64,000 nt of DNA from Turbatrix aceti (GCA_963969345.1 OZ017770.1:7015246-7079245), one strand, 5' to 3'. Shown: positions 21,110 through 32,596, numbered from the stretch's first letter. Program-made: numbers and translations. The notes: a model not told the origin generated them from the sequence alone.

Positions 21110-24100
21110 ATGGCAACCCGCAATGCAAAAACCAACATCGTATCACGCCGTGCTTACACCTGCTTCAGTGAGTTATTTCTCTTTCAATTGTCGACGCTAA
21201 AAGCTTACAACATTTAGCCAACCTGTCTGCTCCGGAAACGTTTAAACTCGGGGAGAGCGAGATCATCAAGCTTCACCGCCGTCATGGTGACCACCTGGTA
21301 GTTCGCGTCCTTCAGGCATACTACGGAATCTTCGTTGGAGCAGGCTACATCCAGGCAATCACTTTTACCAAGTTTTTGCGGATGCTGGACGAGGTTCCCG
21401 AAGATGATACGCTTCCACTACTTTTGTGCTCCGGTTTTCGTCTCCTCGCTCTTCCCGGTATGGCCGCTGAAGCATTTAGTGCCTTTGCCGATCGCTTTGG
21501 ATCTAAATACTTGTTTCAATATTTCAACGAGCTCACGTATACTTTCGATTTTGTGAAACAAATGCGTGTGGGGTTGAAATTGTGTAGTGTCTCAAAGGTT
21601 CTTCGTCATGGTGTCTGCTTGACCGTTATCTGCCTTATTCAGGCTGCTACGAAACCGACTCGGGGTGAGCGATTGCGCGGCTTCGAATTTGCTCGCAAGA
21701 TTGCCGAACGCAACGTCGCACCGTTCAACAATGACCTGTCTAAGACCTTTTTCAACATTCTCGATCAGGAAGTCGTCAAGTTAGATAACCTCACGCTCGA
21801 AAAAACTGAAGACGAGCTAAAAACTGAGTTTGACGGACTGATCGAAGGTATTTCTGGCAGTTTGACAAAGTTTGTTCATTTATTATTTATATCTTTTCCA
21901 TTGAACACCGTTTTTATATTTCAGCGATCTGGATTGGACTAAATGGAAGCGTGCTCAGGACTTGGCAAAGGAACTGAATGACCCTTATCCTGACAGCATT
22001 GATCGGCTCATAAAAACCGTATTTTCTACCGAGCTTGCTACCGAGACTAATAAACACTTTATTCATTCTTTACTCCTGGCCAAGTTGCAACTGATTACCT
22101 CAGGCGACTTTGATTCCAAGCTTGTCCCAGAAAATGTAAGCGATTTAGCCGTCACCTTTGTCGAGAACTTTTCGCATTCGCATCTCTTTGTGTCCCACAT
22201 AATTCCATTCTTTGATCGGTTCTCAGTGGATTGCAAGCAGCGCGTCTTGGATGCCCTTCGCGAGTTGATCGAAGACAGCCCGGTGCACGACAAGTTCTAC
22301 GACGATTCCACCATATCGGAGATAGATCGTGACGAGTTTGTTGCCTACAACTATCGCAAGATGGCGCGCAGTCTGCTTCGTGATAGGGTACATGATGGAT
22401 CGGAGGTCACTGCTTCTGAGGTCTTAACTGACGCCTTCGAAGCCATCGTGTTCATGGTTGGGTTGTCCAAGAACTTTGGAACTGATGAGTTCGTGACAGA
22501 AAATTGCATCCGCTACGTGAGCAATCGCTTTTTGCTGCTCTATCGCTTCTCGTGTAAGTTTAAACATTTTTTGGCACTAGTTCGATTTATGAACTTTTTT
22601 TTAGATGACAGGACAATCTATTGGACGCTATATTTGTTGTTGGAACACTTCAAGAAGTACTCATCGCTTCCGAATCCTACGTTCAGTTTGATCAAGATGT
22701 TTCTTCACCAAGAACTTGGCAACGTCCAATCTGCGAGCCAATATTCGACGGACTTGAAGCTCAAAGGATTACAAGTGTTTTCGGCAGGCCACGTCATGAA
22801 AGCCTTTGTTCTGAATCATGGGGATGTTGCCGGTGCTTATATCTGTCATGAAGCTTTCCTCAGCGAACAACTTGATCTCTGCATTCAATGGGAGCGAGGT
22901 CTGACCGATTTCTGCATCGCAGGAGCCGCAACCGCAAGCTTCAATACCATGTGTTTGCTTCAGAAATGTCGCAACAATGTATTGACCGCGGTTGAAAGCA
23001 TGCGCTTCGCTTTTGCTCACTTTTTCTTGGATTCTGATGCGTTTTGCATGGACACTGATAACACTTTTCCCGATGCTTTTCGTAAGTTTTTTACATATAG
23101 CGTTCATCTGAAATTTAAAATATTTTTTTTTAATTTTTAGCAAAGGAACTTCCTTCTGATCTCCGCGATTTCCTAATTTATTTTCAAGTGATTCCAACTG
23201 GTGATTCTTCTCATACAGCGCTACTCAAAGCGGATTCATATTGCCTGATTCTGAGTGAAGTCATCGCGGTGCAGGCCATGATGGATCTTCACTTCCAGGT
23301 GGCACGCATGGCGAATCTTCCCGGTTATCAAAAGCTCGTGGCGAGGACTGTGAAGCTCATTGACAAGCACCTGACTGCTCTTGGCACGACTGACACCAAC
23401 CCGATTGTGAGTTTTAACGATTTTGTAGGGAGTTATATGCCAGTTTGACGTTTCAGCATGGTCACGTTTTTTCCTACTCTCGCGGTCACCTGTTTGGCAA
23501 CCCGGTGAGCCTGATCACGAAGGATGTCATCCGTTTCGTAGGCGATCTTGCCGCCGTCGTTTTTTCTGACAACTTTACCACCGCCAATTCTCTTCGGGGA
23601 AAGCTGCCGCTTCTGGACCCGTTACGCAAGTCGTTAACCCGTGAGTTATTTTATCCAAACGTTGCTTCACACTGAATGTTAACGATTTCAGGTCTGGATG
23701 CTTACATTCAAAAACTGGTAAAGCTGAATCTCGACGAAAGCGACGTCGTGGTCGAGGGACTGTCCACTGCTCTCATGCAACTCCACTACTGCATCTACCT
23801 CGTCTTTCTGATCTACCGCAATGCCTGCACACGTTTCGGCGCTTCCTTCGATCAAATGCGCAGCAAAAAAGATCACCAGCTTGTTCTTACGTGGTTCCGT
23901 GCTCTTGTGAGCGAACTCATGGTGAGCAGGGATCTCATATACTACGCAGGCGCCGAAGTGGCAGAATATACGCTGAAACTGAGAACCGTCGTTAGTGCCT
24001 CTGTCGACAGTTCGTCAGAACAGGCAACTGTCTGTGCTGCCAACTGTGTTCGTAACAATATCATTGCCATGCGGCATCTTTTGTTCCCAATGCCGTTGTC

Positions 24101-24137
24101 GGCCCTCAAAGTTTCGTTCTTGCTAGTTGAAAAGTGA
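21110..24137 (+). CDS. NAA25: NAA25/MDM20-like NatB auxiliary subunit, copy A
   Basis: Seven exons (21110-21167, 21218-21869, 21925-22553, 22605-23081, 23141-23406, 23457-23640, 23692-24137) give 903 residues, near the family's usual 900-970. The protein is all-helical and TPR-like. The N-terminal part reads RMLDEVPEDDTLPLLL, matching the family's repeat of the form DEVPxxDxTLxAL. The middle carries YLLLEHFKKYSS, then TFSLIKMFLHQELGNVQSA, the conserved NatB non-catalytic-subunit core. Together with NAA20 it forms NatB, which acetylates N-termini starting Met-Asp/Glu/Asn; this subunit anchors the enzyme to the ribosome. The start follows CTTTTAG-GCCGAT, a possible trans-splice site. A tandem diverged paralogue lies 5.5 kb downstream past a retrotransposon. 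A tubby or other helical scaffold is a less likely alternative. Confidence 0.7.
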
Positions 24138-24290
24138 TTTTGTGTTTTTATAATAAATGAATTTTTTTTACCTTTCTCGGCATGTTACATTCCCCCGATA
24201 ACCGAATTCAGGTCAGGCCGAATAACCACAGTTGTCGAGCCTCTGAGTTGCTCGACTGGACTCGAAGAACCTCAAATCAAGCTTTCGCAA

Positions 24291-24491
24291 TGTCGTCACC
24301 TAACCTCTAACCTGATTCCCAACACCTGATCATCATCTAACCTGATGCCTAACCTGACTCCAAACACCTGATTCCCAACCACTGATTTGCATATCACTGA
24401 TTAAGTATATAAGGGCCATGGCCACCAATAAAGCTAACCTTCCTTGACTCGCCTCTGTTGACCCCCTAGTCTGTACACTCAGTGTACAGCA
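24291..24491 (+). repeat. 5' LTR
   Basis: Starts TGTCGTCACC and ends GTGTACAGCA, so it has TG...CA ends. It contains short internal repeats of the type CTAACCTGAT / CACCTGATTCCCAAC, an octamer-like ATTTGCAT (24386), a TATA box (about 24405) and an AATAAA (about 24427). Confidence 0.95.
24405..24432 (+). promoter_or_regulatory. LTR core promoter and polyadenylation signal
   Basis: GTATATAAG is followed about 20 bases later by CAATAAAG. The TATA element would start the genomic RNA in the 5' LTR; the AATAAA in the 3' LTR copy would end it. Confidence 0.6.
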
Positions 24492-24747
24492 GTGGTGACG
24501 AGAGTACGAACCGAACCCACGCAGCATCACGCATCCAGAGACACGCATCCACAGACAAAGAATCAGATCTACTCATTCACGCATCCAGAGACACAATCCA
24601 GAGACACAGAAACGCCCATCCCATTCATATCGTCATCCCTAACCACATCCAGAGACCCAGAGAACAGACAGCACCACCGGTGACAGCAAACCAACCCCAC
24701 ACATCGAATCGGTAAGATAGCTAACAAATCCGTCAATTTTCAGACCC
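24492..24747 (+). other. Retrotransposon leader with primer-binding region and short tandem repeats
   Basis: One base after the LTR comes TGGTGACGAGAG, in the position of a primer-binding site and beginning with the TGG that pairs with a tRNA CCA end; the tRNA is not identified. From about 24527 to 24620 the unit ACGCATCCAGAGACAC and shorter variants recur three to four times. This could serve packaging or be a slippage product. Confidence 0.55.
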
Positions 24748-27700
24748 ATGGCAAACGACCGCACCCGCAGCCGCCGCCGAGCCGAATCAGGGGAACCTCT
24801 AGCACGAGAGTGTTCAGGAACCCTATACCAGCCCCCCCAAGCCTATGATCCGGCACGTGACTGGGACGCCTTCCAGGACCAGTTGACCATTTTCTTCACG
24901 AACAAAAAGATCACCAGCCCTGAGGAACAACGAGGAATCCTTCTAAATAGCTTAGGACCCAAGGCAATGGAAAGTCTACGAGCCTGGGTGGGACCAGGAA
25001 ACTTATTCACGACAACCTATAACGAACTCGCAGACATTCTAAAGAAGTACTACGGCAAGGTAGTTGACAAGCGCCTAGCTCGGGCGGATCTGAGACGAAC
25101 TAAACAGCAACCGGAAGAACAAGACAACGACTACATACTCCGCATGTCCGTCCTCGCCGCACAATGCGGGTACACAGACGACACTGATGCAATTCTCAGC
25201 ATAACGATAGGACTACGCAACGAAGACCTAAGAGATTACATCTTCCGCCCGGAAAACGCAGTAGAAACAATTCCAGAGCTTTTGGCGAAAGTGCGCACCT
25301 ACAACACGCAATCCGCAGTAAAAAAATCGGTCAAGAACGAGCACGAGCAAACCACCGTAGCAACGACAATCTATCAAGCCACTCAGGACAACAGACAGCC
25401 ATCACAACAACTCCACAACTCATGGACCAAGTGCCCCTACTGCGGACTTCAACCACATCCCCGCCACTTATGCCAGGCCTCGGGCCAACAGTGTATCAAG
25501 TGCGGAAGAATAGGACACTTCGCAAGAGCATGTCGGATGAACCAAGGACAACAACCCAACTGGACGAGGATGCCGCCCGTGAGATTGCAACAACAACAGC
25601 GGCCCAACTTTCCACAAAGACAACCGGTCCAAAAATACTACACCGCAAGACAACCACAAGTTCAACCGCAACAGTACCAACACGCCCGCCAAGTAGAACA
25701 AGAAATGCAGCCCCTTGACGTACCCGATGATGACAACCCCTACTTCATCAACAGTTGCAGAACTTACACCAACCCTTGGTCGGAACCTCCTGACGTCACC
25801 CAAATTCCCCCAAAGACAGGTCTACCACCAGAGGACGACGTAAAACCATATCTCATCAAAGTTCACATCAACGGCAAACCGGTAACCATGGAACACGACA
25901 CGGGAGCGTGCGCCTCAATAGCGGACTACAGCACATGGAACTTGATAGGTCGACCACAGCTGCATAGCATTCCGATAAACATCCGAGCCTACCAACATCA
26001 ACCAATTGACCTGATGGGCCGAGTCCCCGTCAATGTCTCAGTAAACAACCAGGAACACAAACTATGGCTATTAATTTCCCGACGCAAAGCAGATCCCATT
26101 TTAGGTCGACCGTGGATACGCGCACTCGGCATAAAATCCGACAAAGAATTCACCATCCAGTCCATAAAAAACGAAGCAACACCCCCCCAACTGGTCAGCC
26201 TGCTCAACACCTTACCCGAAGTCTACTCAAATGACACCGGAAAATGCGACAAAATCGTTCAACTGGCTGTAAAAGACAACGCACACCCGAGATTCATCAA
26301 AGCAAGACCACTCCCCTTCTCAACGCGTGACCAAGTCAAAACCCAACTCGATAATCTAGTCAAAGCGGGCATACTAAAAAAAGTAGAATCCGCTAACTGG
26401 GCATCGCCCATCGTGGTAGTCAAGAAAGCCGGAAAAAACGACCTCAGAATCTGCGGCGACTACAGCAGAACAGTCAATCCAGCCCTCGTGGATAACCCTC
26501 ATCCAATGCCTAAAATCAATGACCTACTACAAGAACTAAACGGAGCCAATTTTCTATCTAAAATCGATCTTCGAGACGCATATCATCAGCTGGAATTGGA
26601 TGAATCATCACAACTACTGACAACAATCAACACGCCATTCGGACTCTACGCCTACCTTAGATTGCCATTCGGAATAAAAACAGCATCCGCAATTTTCCAG
26701 AATACGATGGAACAAGTCTTACAAGGAATACCAGGCATAGCGATTTACCTTGATGATATTATCATAGCCGGATCAACGAAAGAAGAACACCTAAAAAAGC
26801 TCGAAACAGTGCTCAGACGACTACACAAGCATGGCCTCAGGATCAAACTCGAAAAATGTGAGTTTCTAAAAACCAAGATCGAGTTCCTCGGCCACATGAT
26901 AGACAAAGCAGGAACCAGACCGGCGCCCTCAAAACTTGATGGCCTGCGCAACATGCCCCAACCATCGTCATACAAAACCCTCGAAGCCTACATAGGATAC
27001 ATCAACTTCTACAACAAATTCATAAAGAACTTCTCGCAGCTCATCGCCCCCCTCTATGAATTACGCCAAGCCGGAACCAACAAAGAAAAATGGACCTGGG
27101 GAGAAAGACACCAAACCGCGTTCAACCAGACAAAAATGGCACTACTCACCTCAGAAGCACTCACCCACTACGACCCGGACAAGCAGCTAATCCTCGCATC
27201 AGACGCCAGCGACTACGGCATTGGCGCGGTCCTATCCCACCGATTGGAAGATGGATCGGAAAAGATCATCGCAAATGCATCAAGAAAACTAACGGCGACC
27301 GAACAGAAGTACGCACAAATCGAAAAAGAAGCATTATCCATAATATTCGCCACCGAGAAATTCAAGGTCTACCTCCTCGGAAGAAAATTTGAACTCCGTA
27401 CAGATCATCAACCACTACTGCACATTTTCGGCCCAAACAAGGACATCCCAGTTTTTGCAGCACGTCGACTCGCCCGCTGGGCCATACACCTGATGCAATT
27501 CGACTACAACATAATATACAAGAACACAAATGAATTCGCCTACGCTGACGGCCTATCACGTCTACCAGATCCCACCGCAATACCGCAACAACTAGTAAAC
27601 CAAATAGAAGCCGAAACCGCCCAGACAGCTCATGCCGAAGAAAAGGCTTCCCCTCTCAACTTACCCCGCATAGCCAATGAAACCGCAAAAGACCCAACAT

Positions 27701-28995
27701 TATCTCAGGTTCTAATCTACACACTGACAGGTTGGCCCCCGCTCATACCAGACTCCCTCAGGTACTTCTCACAACGACAAGCCCACATCACCGCACTAAA
27801 CGGATACCTCCTCTTCCGTGAAAAACCAATCATTCCGCCGTCCCTGATTCCAGAGATCCTTCAGCTGCTACACAGCGTTCATATTGGCAGAGACCGCATG
27901 TTACACCTTCTACAAGACAACTGTTGGTTTCCACAAATGCGAAACCTTGTCGAGAACATAGCCACATCATGTTCAATTTGCAACAACTACAAACCAGAAA
28001 AACATCCCAAGCTACATCCATGGAAAAAACCTCAGGAATTCTGGGAGAGAATACACGTCGACCACGCAGGACCCTTCCACGGATTCTACTGGCTCATCAC
28101 TGTCGATGCCTTCTCAAACTGGATTGAAGTCCACAAAGTAAATTCCATCAACACGTCTACCACAATTTCGGCTCTCAAGGATCTATTCTCGCGTCACGGT
28201 CTACCCCGACAAATCGTCTCAGACAACGGACCAGCCTTCCGAAGCGAGCAATTCACCAACTTCTGCCTTGAAAGAGGCATCAAGGTCTTAAAAAGCCCTC
28301 CCTATCACCCGCAGTCAAATGGCCATGCAGAAAGAGCCGTCAGGACATTCAAGGAACTCACAGATAAGTACATACGATCAGGTCTACCACTTCAAGAGGC
28401 AGTTCAGCAGATGCTTCTAATCCATAGGTCAACATCAAAAAACGCCCAGCAAGAGTCGCCGGCGGTTCGGGCGACAGGCCGCCAACTTCGCACTAAAATC
28501 GCTATCTCAAACGATGACCCTCCAGAAGGATACAGTGGACCTTTTCTTCCTGGCACGAAGGTATGGTTTAGGTTGTACACCGGCCCGCCATGGCAGCAAG
28601 GAGAAGTTGTCAGTGTATTATCACCAACTCGCTTGATCATCAAAAAAGACGACGCCCTACACTATCGGCATACAGACCAGGCCAGGTTGGCAACTGAAGA
28701 AATTAGCATACCAAAACCAAACGAGACGCACAACACGACCTTGCCACTTGCCTCGGCAAAATTGACGATTCCACCTGCTGGACTCGTCACAACCGCTACC
28801 CTTCGCCGCAGCTCCCGACTTGCAACAAGAAAAGGATGCCGCAACCCGCAAAGCGACAAAGAATCAGAGCACCGTCACCTCATGAAGGGGACCGCCAACG
28901 GTCTCTACTACACCGTATCTGCAATTGTGCCATTTGCACAGTCGACCCCGACAATCTTCCAGCCTCTTCCCTGGAGAGAAAAATTGCCACAATAG
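24748..28995 (+). CDS. Gypsy-type Gag-Pol polyprotein
   Basis: A single 1415-residue frame with no internal stop. Gag occupies about the first 330 residues and ends in two zinc-knuckle-like motifs (CPYCGLQPHPRHLC and CIKCGRIGHFARAC). An aspartic protease follows, with DTGA near residue 384. The reverse transcriptase has the YLDDI active site near residue 669. RNase H has LASDASDYGIGAVL, and the integrase has an HHCC-like region plus the DDE motif (VDHAG, DNGPAF, NGHAER). Gag and Pol share one frame, so no frameshift is needed, unlike many Gypsy elements. The start at 24748 is the first ATG after the leader. All catalytic residues that I can check are present, so the enzyme set looks intact. 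Confidence 0.96.
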   Translation: MANDRTRSRRRAESGEPLARECSGTLYQPPQAYDPARDWDAFQDQLTIFFTNKKITSPEEQRGILLNSLGPKAMESLRAWVGPGNLFTTTYNELADILKKYYGKVVDKRLARADLRRTKQQPEEQDNDYILRMSVLAAQCGYTDDTDAILSITIGLRNEDLRDYIFRPENAVETIPELLAKVRTYNTQSAVKKSVKNEHEQTTVATTIYQATQDNRQPSQQLHNSWTKCPYCGLQPHPRHLCQASGQQCIKCGRIGHFARACRMNQGQQPNWTRMPPVRLQQQQRPNFPQRQPVQKYYTARQPQVQPQQYQHARQVEQEMQPLDVPDDDNPYFINSCRTYTNPWSEPPDVTQIPPKTGLPPEDDVKPYLIKVHINGKPVTMEHDTGACASIADYSTWNLIGRPQLHSIPINIRAYQHQPIDLMGRVPVNVSVNNQEHKLWLLISRRKADPILGRPWIRALGIKSDKEFTIQSIKNEATPPQLVSLLNTLPEVYSNDTGKCDKIVQLAVKDNAHPRFIKARPLPFSTRDQVKTQLDNLVKAGILKKVESANWASPIVVVKKAGKNDLRICGDYSRTVNPALVDNPHPMPKINDLLQELNGANFLSKIDLRDAYHQLELDESSQLLTTINTPFGLYAYLRLPFGIKTASAIFQNTMEQVLQGIPGIAIYLDDIIIAGSTKEEHLKKLETVLRRLHKHGLRIKLEKCEFLKTKIEFLGHMIDKAGTRPAPSKLDGLRNMPQPSSYKTLEAYIGYINFYNKFIKNFSQLIAPLYELRQAGTNKEKWTWGERHQTAFNQTKMALLTSEALTHYDPDKQLILASDASDYGIGAVLSHRLEDGSEKIIANASRKLTATEQKYAQIEKEALSIIFATEKFKVYLLGRKFELRTDHQPLLHIFGPNKDIPVFAARRLARWAIHLMQFDYNIIYKNTNEFAYADGLSRLPDPTAIPQQLVNQIEAETAQTAHAEEKASPLNLPRIANETAKDPTLSQVLIYTLTGWPPLIPDSLRYFSQRQAHITALNGYLLFREKPIIPPSLIPEILQLLHSVHIGRDRMLHLLQDNCWFPQMRNLVENIATSCSICNNYKPEKHPKLHPWKKPQEFWERIHVDHAGPFHGFYWLITVDAFSNWIEVHKVNSINTSTTISALKDLFSRHGLPRQIVSDNGPAFRSEQFTNFCLERGIKVLKSPPYHPQSNGHAERAVRTFKELTDKYIRSGLPLQEAVQQMLLIHRSTSKNAQQESPAVRATGRQLRTKIAISNDDPPEGYSGPFLPGTKVWFRLYTGPPWQQGEVVSVLSPTRLIIKKDDALHYRHTDQARLATEEISIPKPNETHNTTLPLASAKLTIPPAGLVTTATLRRSSRLATRKGCRNPQSDKESEHRHLMKGTANGLYYTVSAIVPFAQSTPTIFQPLPWREKLPQ

Positions 28996-29147
28996 AAGAT
29001 TACATTTTCCGCATCAAAAACCGACTCGAGCAAGCCAACGACTATCTAACAAAACTAACACAACAAATGAACGAACAAAAAACCGATCTAACAAGGCCTC
29101 CCATGCTCGAAGCTCAAAAAAAGAAAGGAGAACGTGTCGTCACCTAA
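28836..29147 (+). CDS. Extra overlapping ORF at the 3' end of the retrotransposon
   Basis: A 103-residue frame overlaps the last 160 bases of Pol in another frame and runs into the 3' LTR, where it stops. It has a basic N-terminus, two Cys (CNCAICTV) and a strongly charged heptad-like helix from about residue 46 (LERKIATIEDYIFRIKNR). The position is that of an envelope gene in other Gypsy elements, but there is no signal or membrane segment. It may be a real accessory protein or chance. Confidence 0.35.
   Translation: MPQPAKRQRIRAPSPHEGDRQRSLLHRICNCAICTVDPDNLPASSLERKIATIEDYIFRIKNRLEQANDYLTKLTQQMNEQKTDLTRPPMLEAQKKKGERVVT
29116..29134 (+). other. Polypurine tract
   Basis: AAAAAAAGAAAGGAGAACG lies directly before the 3' LTR, the expected site for plus-strand DNA priming. 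Confidence 0.75.
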
Positions 29148-29335
29148 CCTCTAACCTGATTCCCAACACCTGATCATCATCTAACCTGATGCCTAACCTG
29201 ACTCCAAACACCTGATTCCCAACCACTGATTTGCATATCACTGATTAAGTATATAAGGGCCATGGCCACCAATAAAGCTAACCTTCCTTGACTCGCCTCT
29301 GTTGACCCCCTAGTCTGTACACTCAGTGTACAGCA
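29135..29335 (+). repeat. 3' LTR
   Basis: Same length and, by eye, same sequence as the 5' LTR; followed by the target-site duplicate CGCAA. Confidence 0.95.
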
Positions 29336-29624
29336 CGCAAGTTTGAATAATGTTTCAACTTGACTTGCTAGAAATATCCTGACTCTCTTAAATCCGAGTA
29401 ATCGATTGCCAATGACTGTTTTTGCCGATTTGTGGCGTTACGTTGTCAATGATATCACTTTGTGAAAGATTCTCCGCCCCTTGTTTTTCTTGAAAGGAAT
29501 AGACGCACGCGTGCGCACTAGCATAGCTGATCGTGGCATTGGAACGCGATTTCAGCGTTATTTCACTGTGAGCGAGGTTGTTCCTCTCATCCTTTTTTGT
29601 TCACTTTTTTTCTTGGTTGAAAAA

Positions 29625-32596
29625 ATGCTGCGACCTCAGTGGACCATTGTGCCTGTTCAAGGCAGAACTGATACCGGTAAGCATTGCTCGAATGAGGCAA
29701 GCATAAATCAGTTGTTTTCAGAAAGTGTTCAAAGGAAAGGCTCTAGCCGCGCTAGCCGTCACCCGGATGCCATGATTTTCTACGCCAGCCATATTGGTGA
29801 ATTTTCCCCACAAAAATGTGCCCTTCGGACCGTCGACATCCTGAATCGTAAACGCGATCTGGCGAATTGCTCAGCAGACGACACTCTGCCGACGCTTATT
29901 GCCAATTTCTTCTGGCTCTGCGGTCTCCCTCATATGGTTCTTAATACCTTTGAGATATCCTCCAGACGTTATCGCGCAATGAATACGGACACGCATATGG
30001 AGTACCTGATCAAGTCCATGGATTTTGCAAAACTCGAATCCGAGTGTTTTGATTTGTGTCACACGGAGCGGAATAGCAAAAACGCTATAATTTTGGCAAC
30101 ATCGTATTTACTGCGATCAACGACATGTAAATCTTCATCTGAACGTGAAATTACCGTCGGATACGCCCAAATGCTGGCTCAAACCTACGTGGCCCCCTAC
30201 AACGATGATCGTTCTGCGAACTTCATGACGAAGCTGGAAGCAAGCATTCAGAAACTCAAAGAAATGCTTCCCGATTGGGATACCAACAGTTTGCAATTCA
30301 AATTTCGCAACCTACTTCAAGAAATAGGTTTAAATCCAATTCAGTATGTAATTTTTGTTTGTTATGTCAGCTGATTTGACGCTTTCAGGGAAGGTAGAGT
30401 TTGGCGGGACGCTCATGATTTGCTAATACTCTTGAAACCGGCTTTTCCGGAAAACTCAGAGCTCCTTTTGAGACAGATTGTCAATTATAACAACAATCCT
30501 GTCATGCTTGAAAATACGGAAACTCTGCTCACAGCCAAGCTGGAATTGCTCAAGTACGGATTTATCAATCCTTGGGAACTACCGGACGATGCGACCGAAC
30601 TTGCTATCCATTTTCTCTGTATTTTCAAGAATCACAGGTACACGGCGACTGATTTTGCTCCACTTTTCGACGTCCTTCCTATTGAATGTCAACGTCGTGT
30701 CTTGGATGCTTTTCGCGAGTTGATCGAAGCGAGCCCGGTCCACGGCAAGGCCTACGATGACGCCAGTCTCTCGGACATCTCCCGCAAGGAATTTGCGATA
30801 TACAACTACCGCAAGTTGACCCTACACTTGCTTCGTGATCGGGTTCAGGACGGATCGGAGATCACTGCTTCCGAACTCCTAACTGACGCATTCGAAGCTA
30901 TCAAGTTTTTGGTGGTGTACTCCCACAAATACATAACCGACATCGAAGCCTCGGAGTTTTGTGTCGGATATTTTGTATCACGCTTTTGGCGTCTCTACCG
31001 ACAAAAAAGTATGTTATTGTTTTCTTGTTTTTTAGTTTACAACGGTTTTACAGATGACAAATGCATCTTGTGGACATTGCAACAGCTGCTAAATTATTTG
31101 TTAGAATTCGCCAATTTACCTCGCTCTACGTTCTGCTACGTTGAAATCATGATTCATCTGGAGCTTGGTCACGTCAGCCAAGTCACTAAGAACCTCGAGA
31201 CTCTTGGCAACGCCTTATTTCCTACCCCTTACGAAAAGTTTATCTACGACCATTTTATCGGGGCATCGTATATGAACAACTGCGACATTGTTTCTGCCAT
31301 CGGTCGGAGCTCTGAAGTGCTGAGCCACCAACTCGATCATGTTGCTATCATGGAAAACAATTACTGCTCATATGTCGAATCTGGTTCGGTGGTAGAGGCC
31401 TTCGAATGCATGACCCAAGTTTTGGATCTCCGAAACAACATTACAACTGCTGCTGAATCAATCCGATATGCGTTTTTACAGTTTTGCAGGAATTCCGATC
31501 TCATCGCGACCGAAAAGGATTTTACATTTCCTGACGGTTTTCGTAAGTTTACTTTGCTTTGGTACATTTTTTGTTTTTTCTAACGTCATTCACACTTTGA
31601 GAGCGACTTGATTGATAACTGAAGCTACATGCTAATTTTTTTACGATAATTTTTTTAGCCATTGATCTTCCTGCTGACAACCGAACCTACCTCCCACTGC
31701 TGGCTATTGCTGACGAGTTTCAGTTGGGATTACTGAAAACAGAAACTTATTGCCAGACACTGTCTGAGATCATTGCGGTGCAGTCCATAATGGATCTCCA
31801 CTTCCAGGTGGCTCGCATGGCGAATCTTCCCGGTTATCAAGAGCTCGTGACGCAGACTGTGACGCTCATTGACAAGCACCTGACTGTCCTTGGCACGACT
31901 GACGCCAACCCGATTGTGAGTTTTAAAGACTGTGTAGGGGGTTTTATGCCAGTTTGACGTTTCAGCATGACCACGTTTTCTTCTACTATCGCGGTCACCT
32001 GTTTGGCAACCCGGTGAGCCTGATCACGAAGGATATTATCCGTTTTCTGGGTGACCTTGCTGTCATCGCCGCTGCCGACAACTTCACCACCCCAGAATCT
32101 CTGCCGTCTCTGGACCCGTTGCGGAAGTCGTTGATTCGTGAGTATTTTTATAGAAACGGTGTTCGCATCTGAATATTAACGCGTTTCAGGCCTTGACACG
32201 TACACGGAAAAACTGGCGGAGCTCGGTGTCGAGGGAATCGACGTCGTGGTCGAGGGACTTTCCACCGCTCTCATGCAGCTCCACTACTGCATCTACCTCG
32301 TCTTCCTCATTTACCGCAATCTCTGCTCCCATGATTCTCCTACCGAGCAGGTAGTTGAATGGTTTCGCACCCTCATTACTGACCTCCGGGTCAGCTACGA
32401 TTTTGTTCACTACTCGGCCGCAGAATTCGGTGAATGCTGCCTGATGCTGCGATCGAAAATCGTTTCTTCGCCGGCCGACGACCCCATCTCCCTTGGCGTC
32501 ATCAATGGCGTTCAGAACGGCCTCAACGCCATGTTCGATCTTCTCGAGACCCCGTCCTTTGCTGCCCTGAAGCACGTCGGACTGATTGTTGATTAG
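29625..32596 (+). CDS. NAA25: NAA25/MDM20-like NatB auxiliary subunit, copy B (diverged paralogue)
   Basis: Seven exons (29625-29676, 29722-30343, 30389-31008, 31054-31542, 31659-31915, 31966-32137, 32190-32596) give 872 residues. Exon count, phases and positions match copy A. The N-terminal two exons are strongly diverged: the DDTLPTLIANFFWL repeat is kept but little else. Exon 3 is moderately similar. Exons 5-7, with the intron between 5 and 6, are nearly the same as in copy A (shared AVQ..MDLHFQVARMANLPGY and HLFGNPVSLITKD). This copy also keeps QQLLNYLLEFANLP and MIHLELGHVSQV of the core. It could be a functional alternative NatB subunit or on the way to new function. An upstream in-frame start at 29481 would add a hydrophobic stretch but lacks support from copy A. 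Confidence 0.65.

Larger units (their letters stand above)
24286..29340 (+). mobile_element. Complete Ty3/Gypsy LTR retrotransposon with 5-bp target duplication
   Basis: Two 201-bp LTRs (24291-24491 and 29135-29335) look identical by eye and are flanked by the direct repeat CGCAA (24286-24290 and 29336-29340). The element is 5045 bp without the duplications. Between the LTRs lie a leader, one uninterrupted Gag-Pol frame and a polypurine tract. Domain order (protease, reverse transcriptase, RNase H, integrase) places it in Ty3/Gypsy (Metaviridae-type) rather than Copia. Matching LTRs and an intact frame suggest a recent insertion. It sits in the spacer between two NAA25 paralogues and disrupts no exon. 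Confidence 0.97.
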
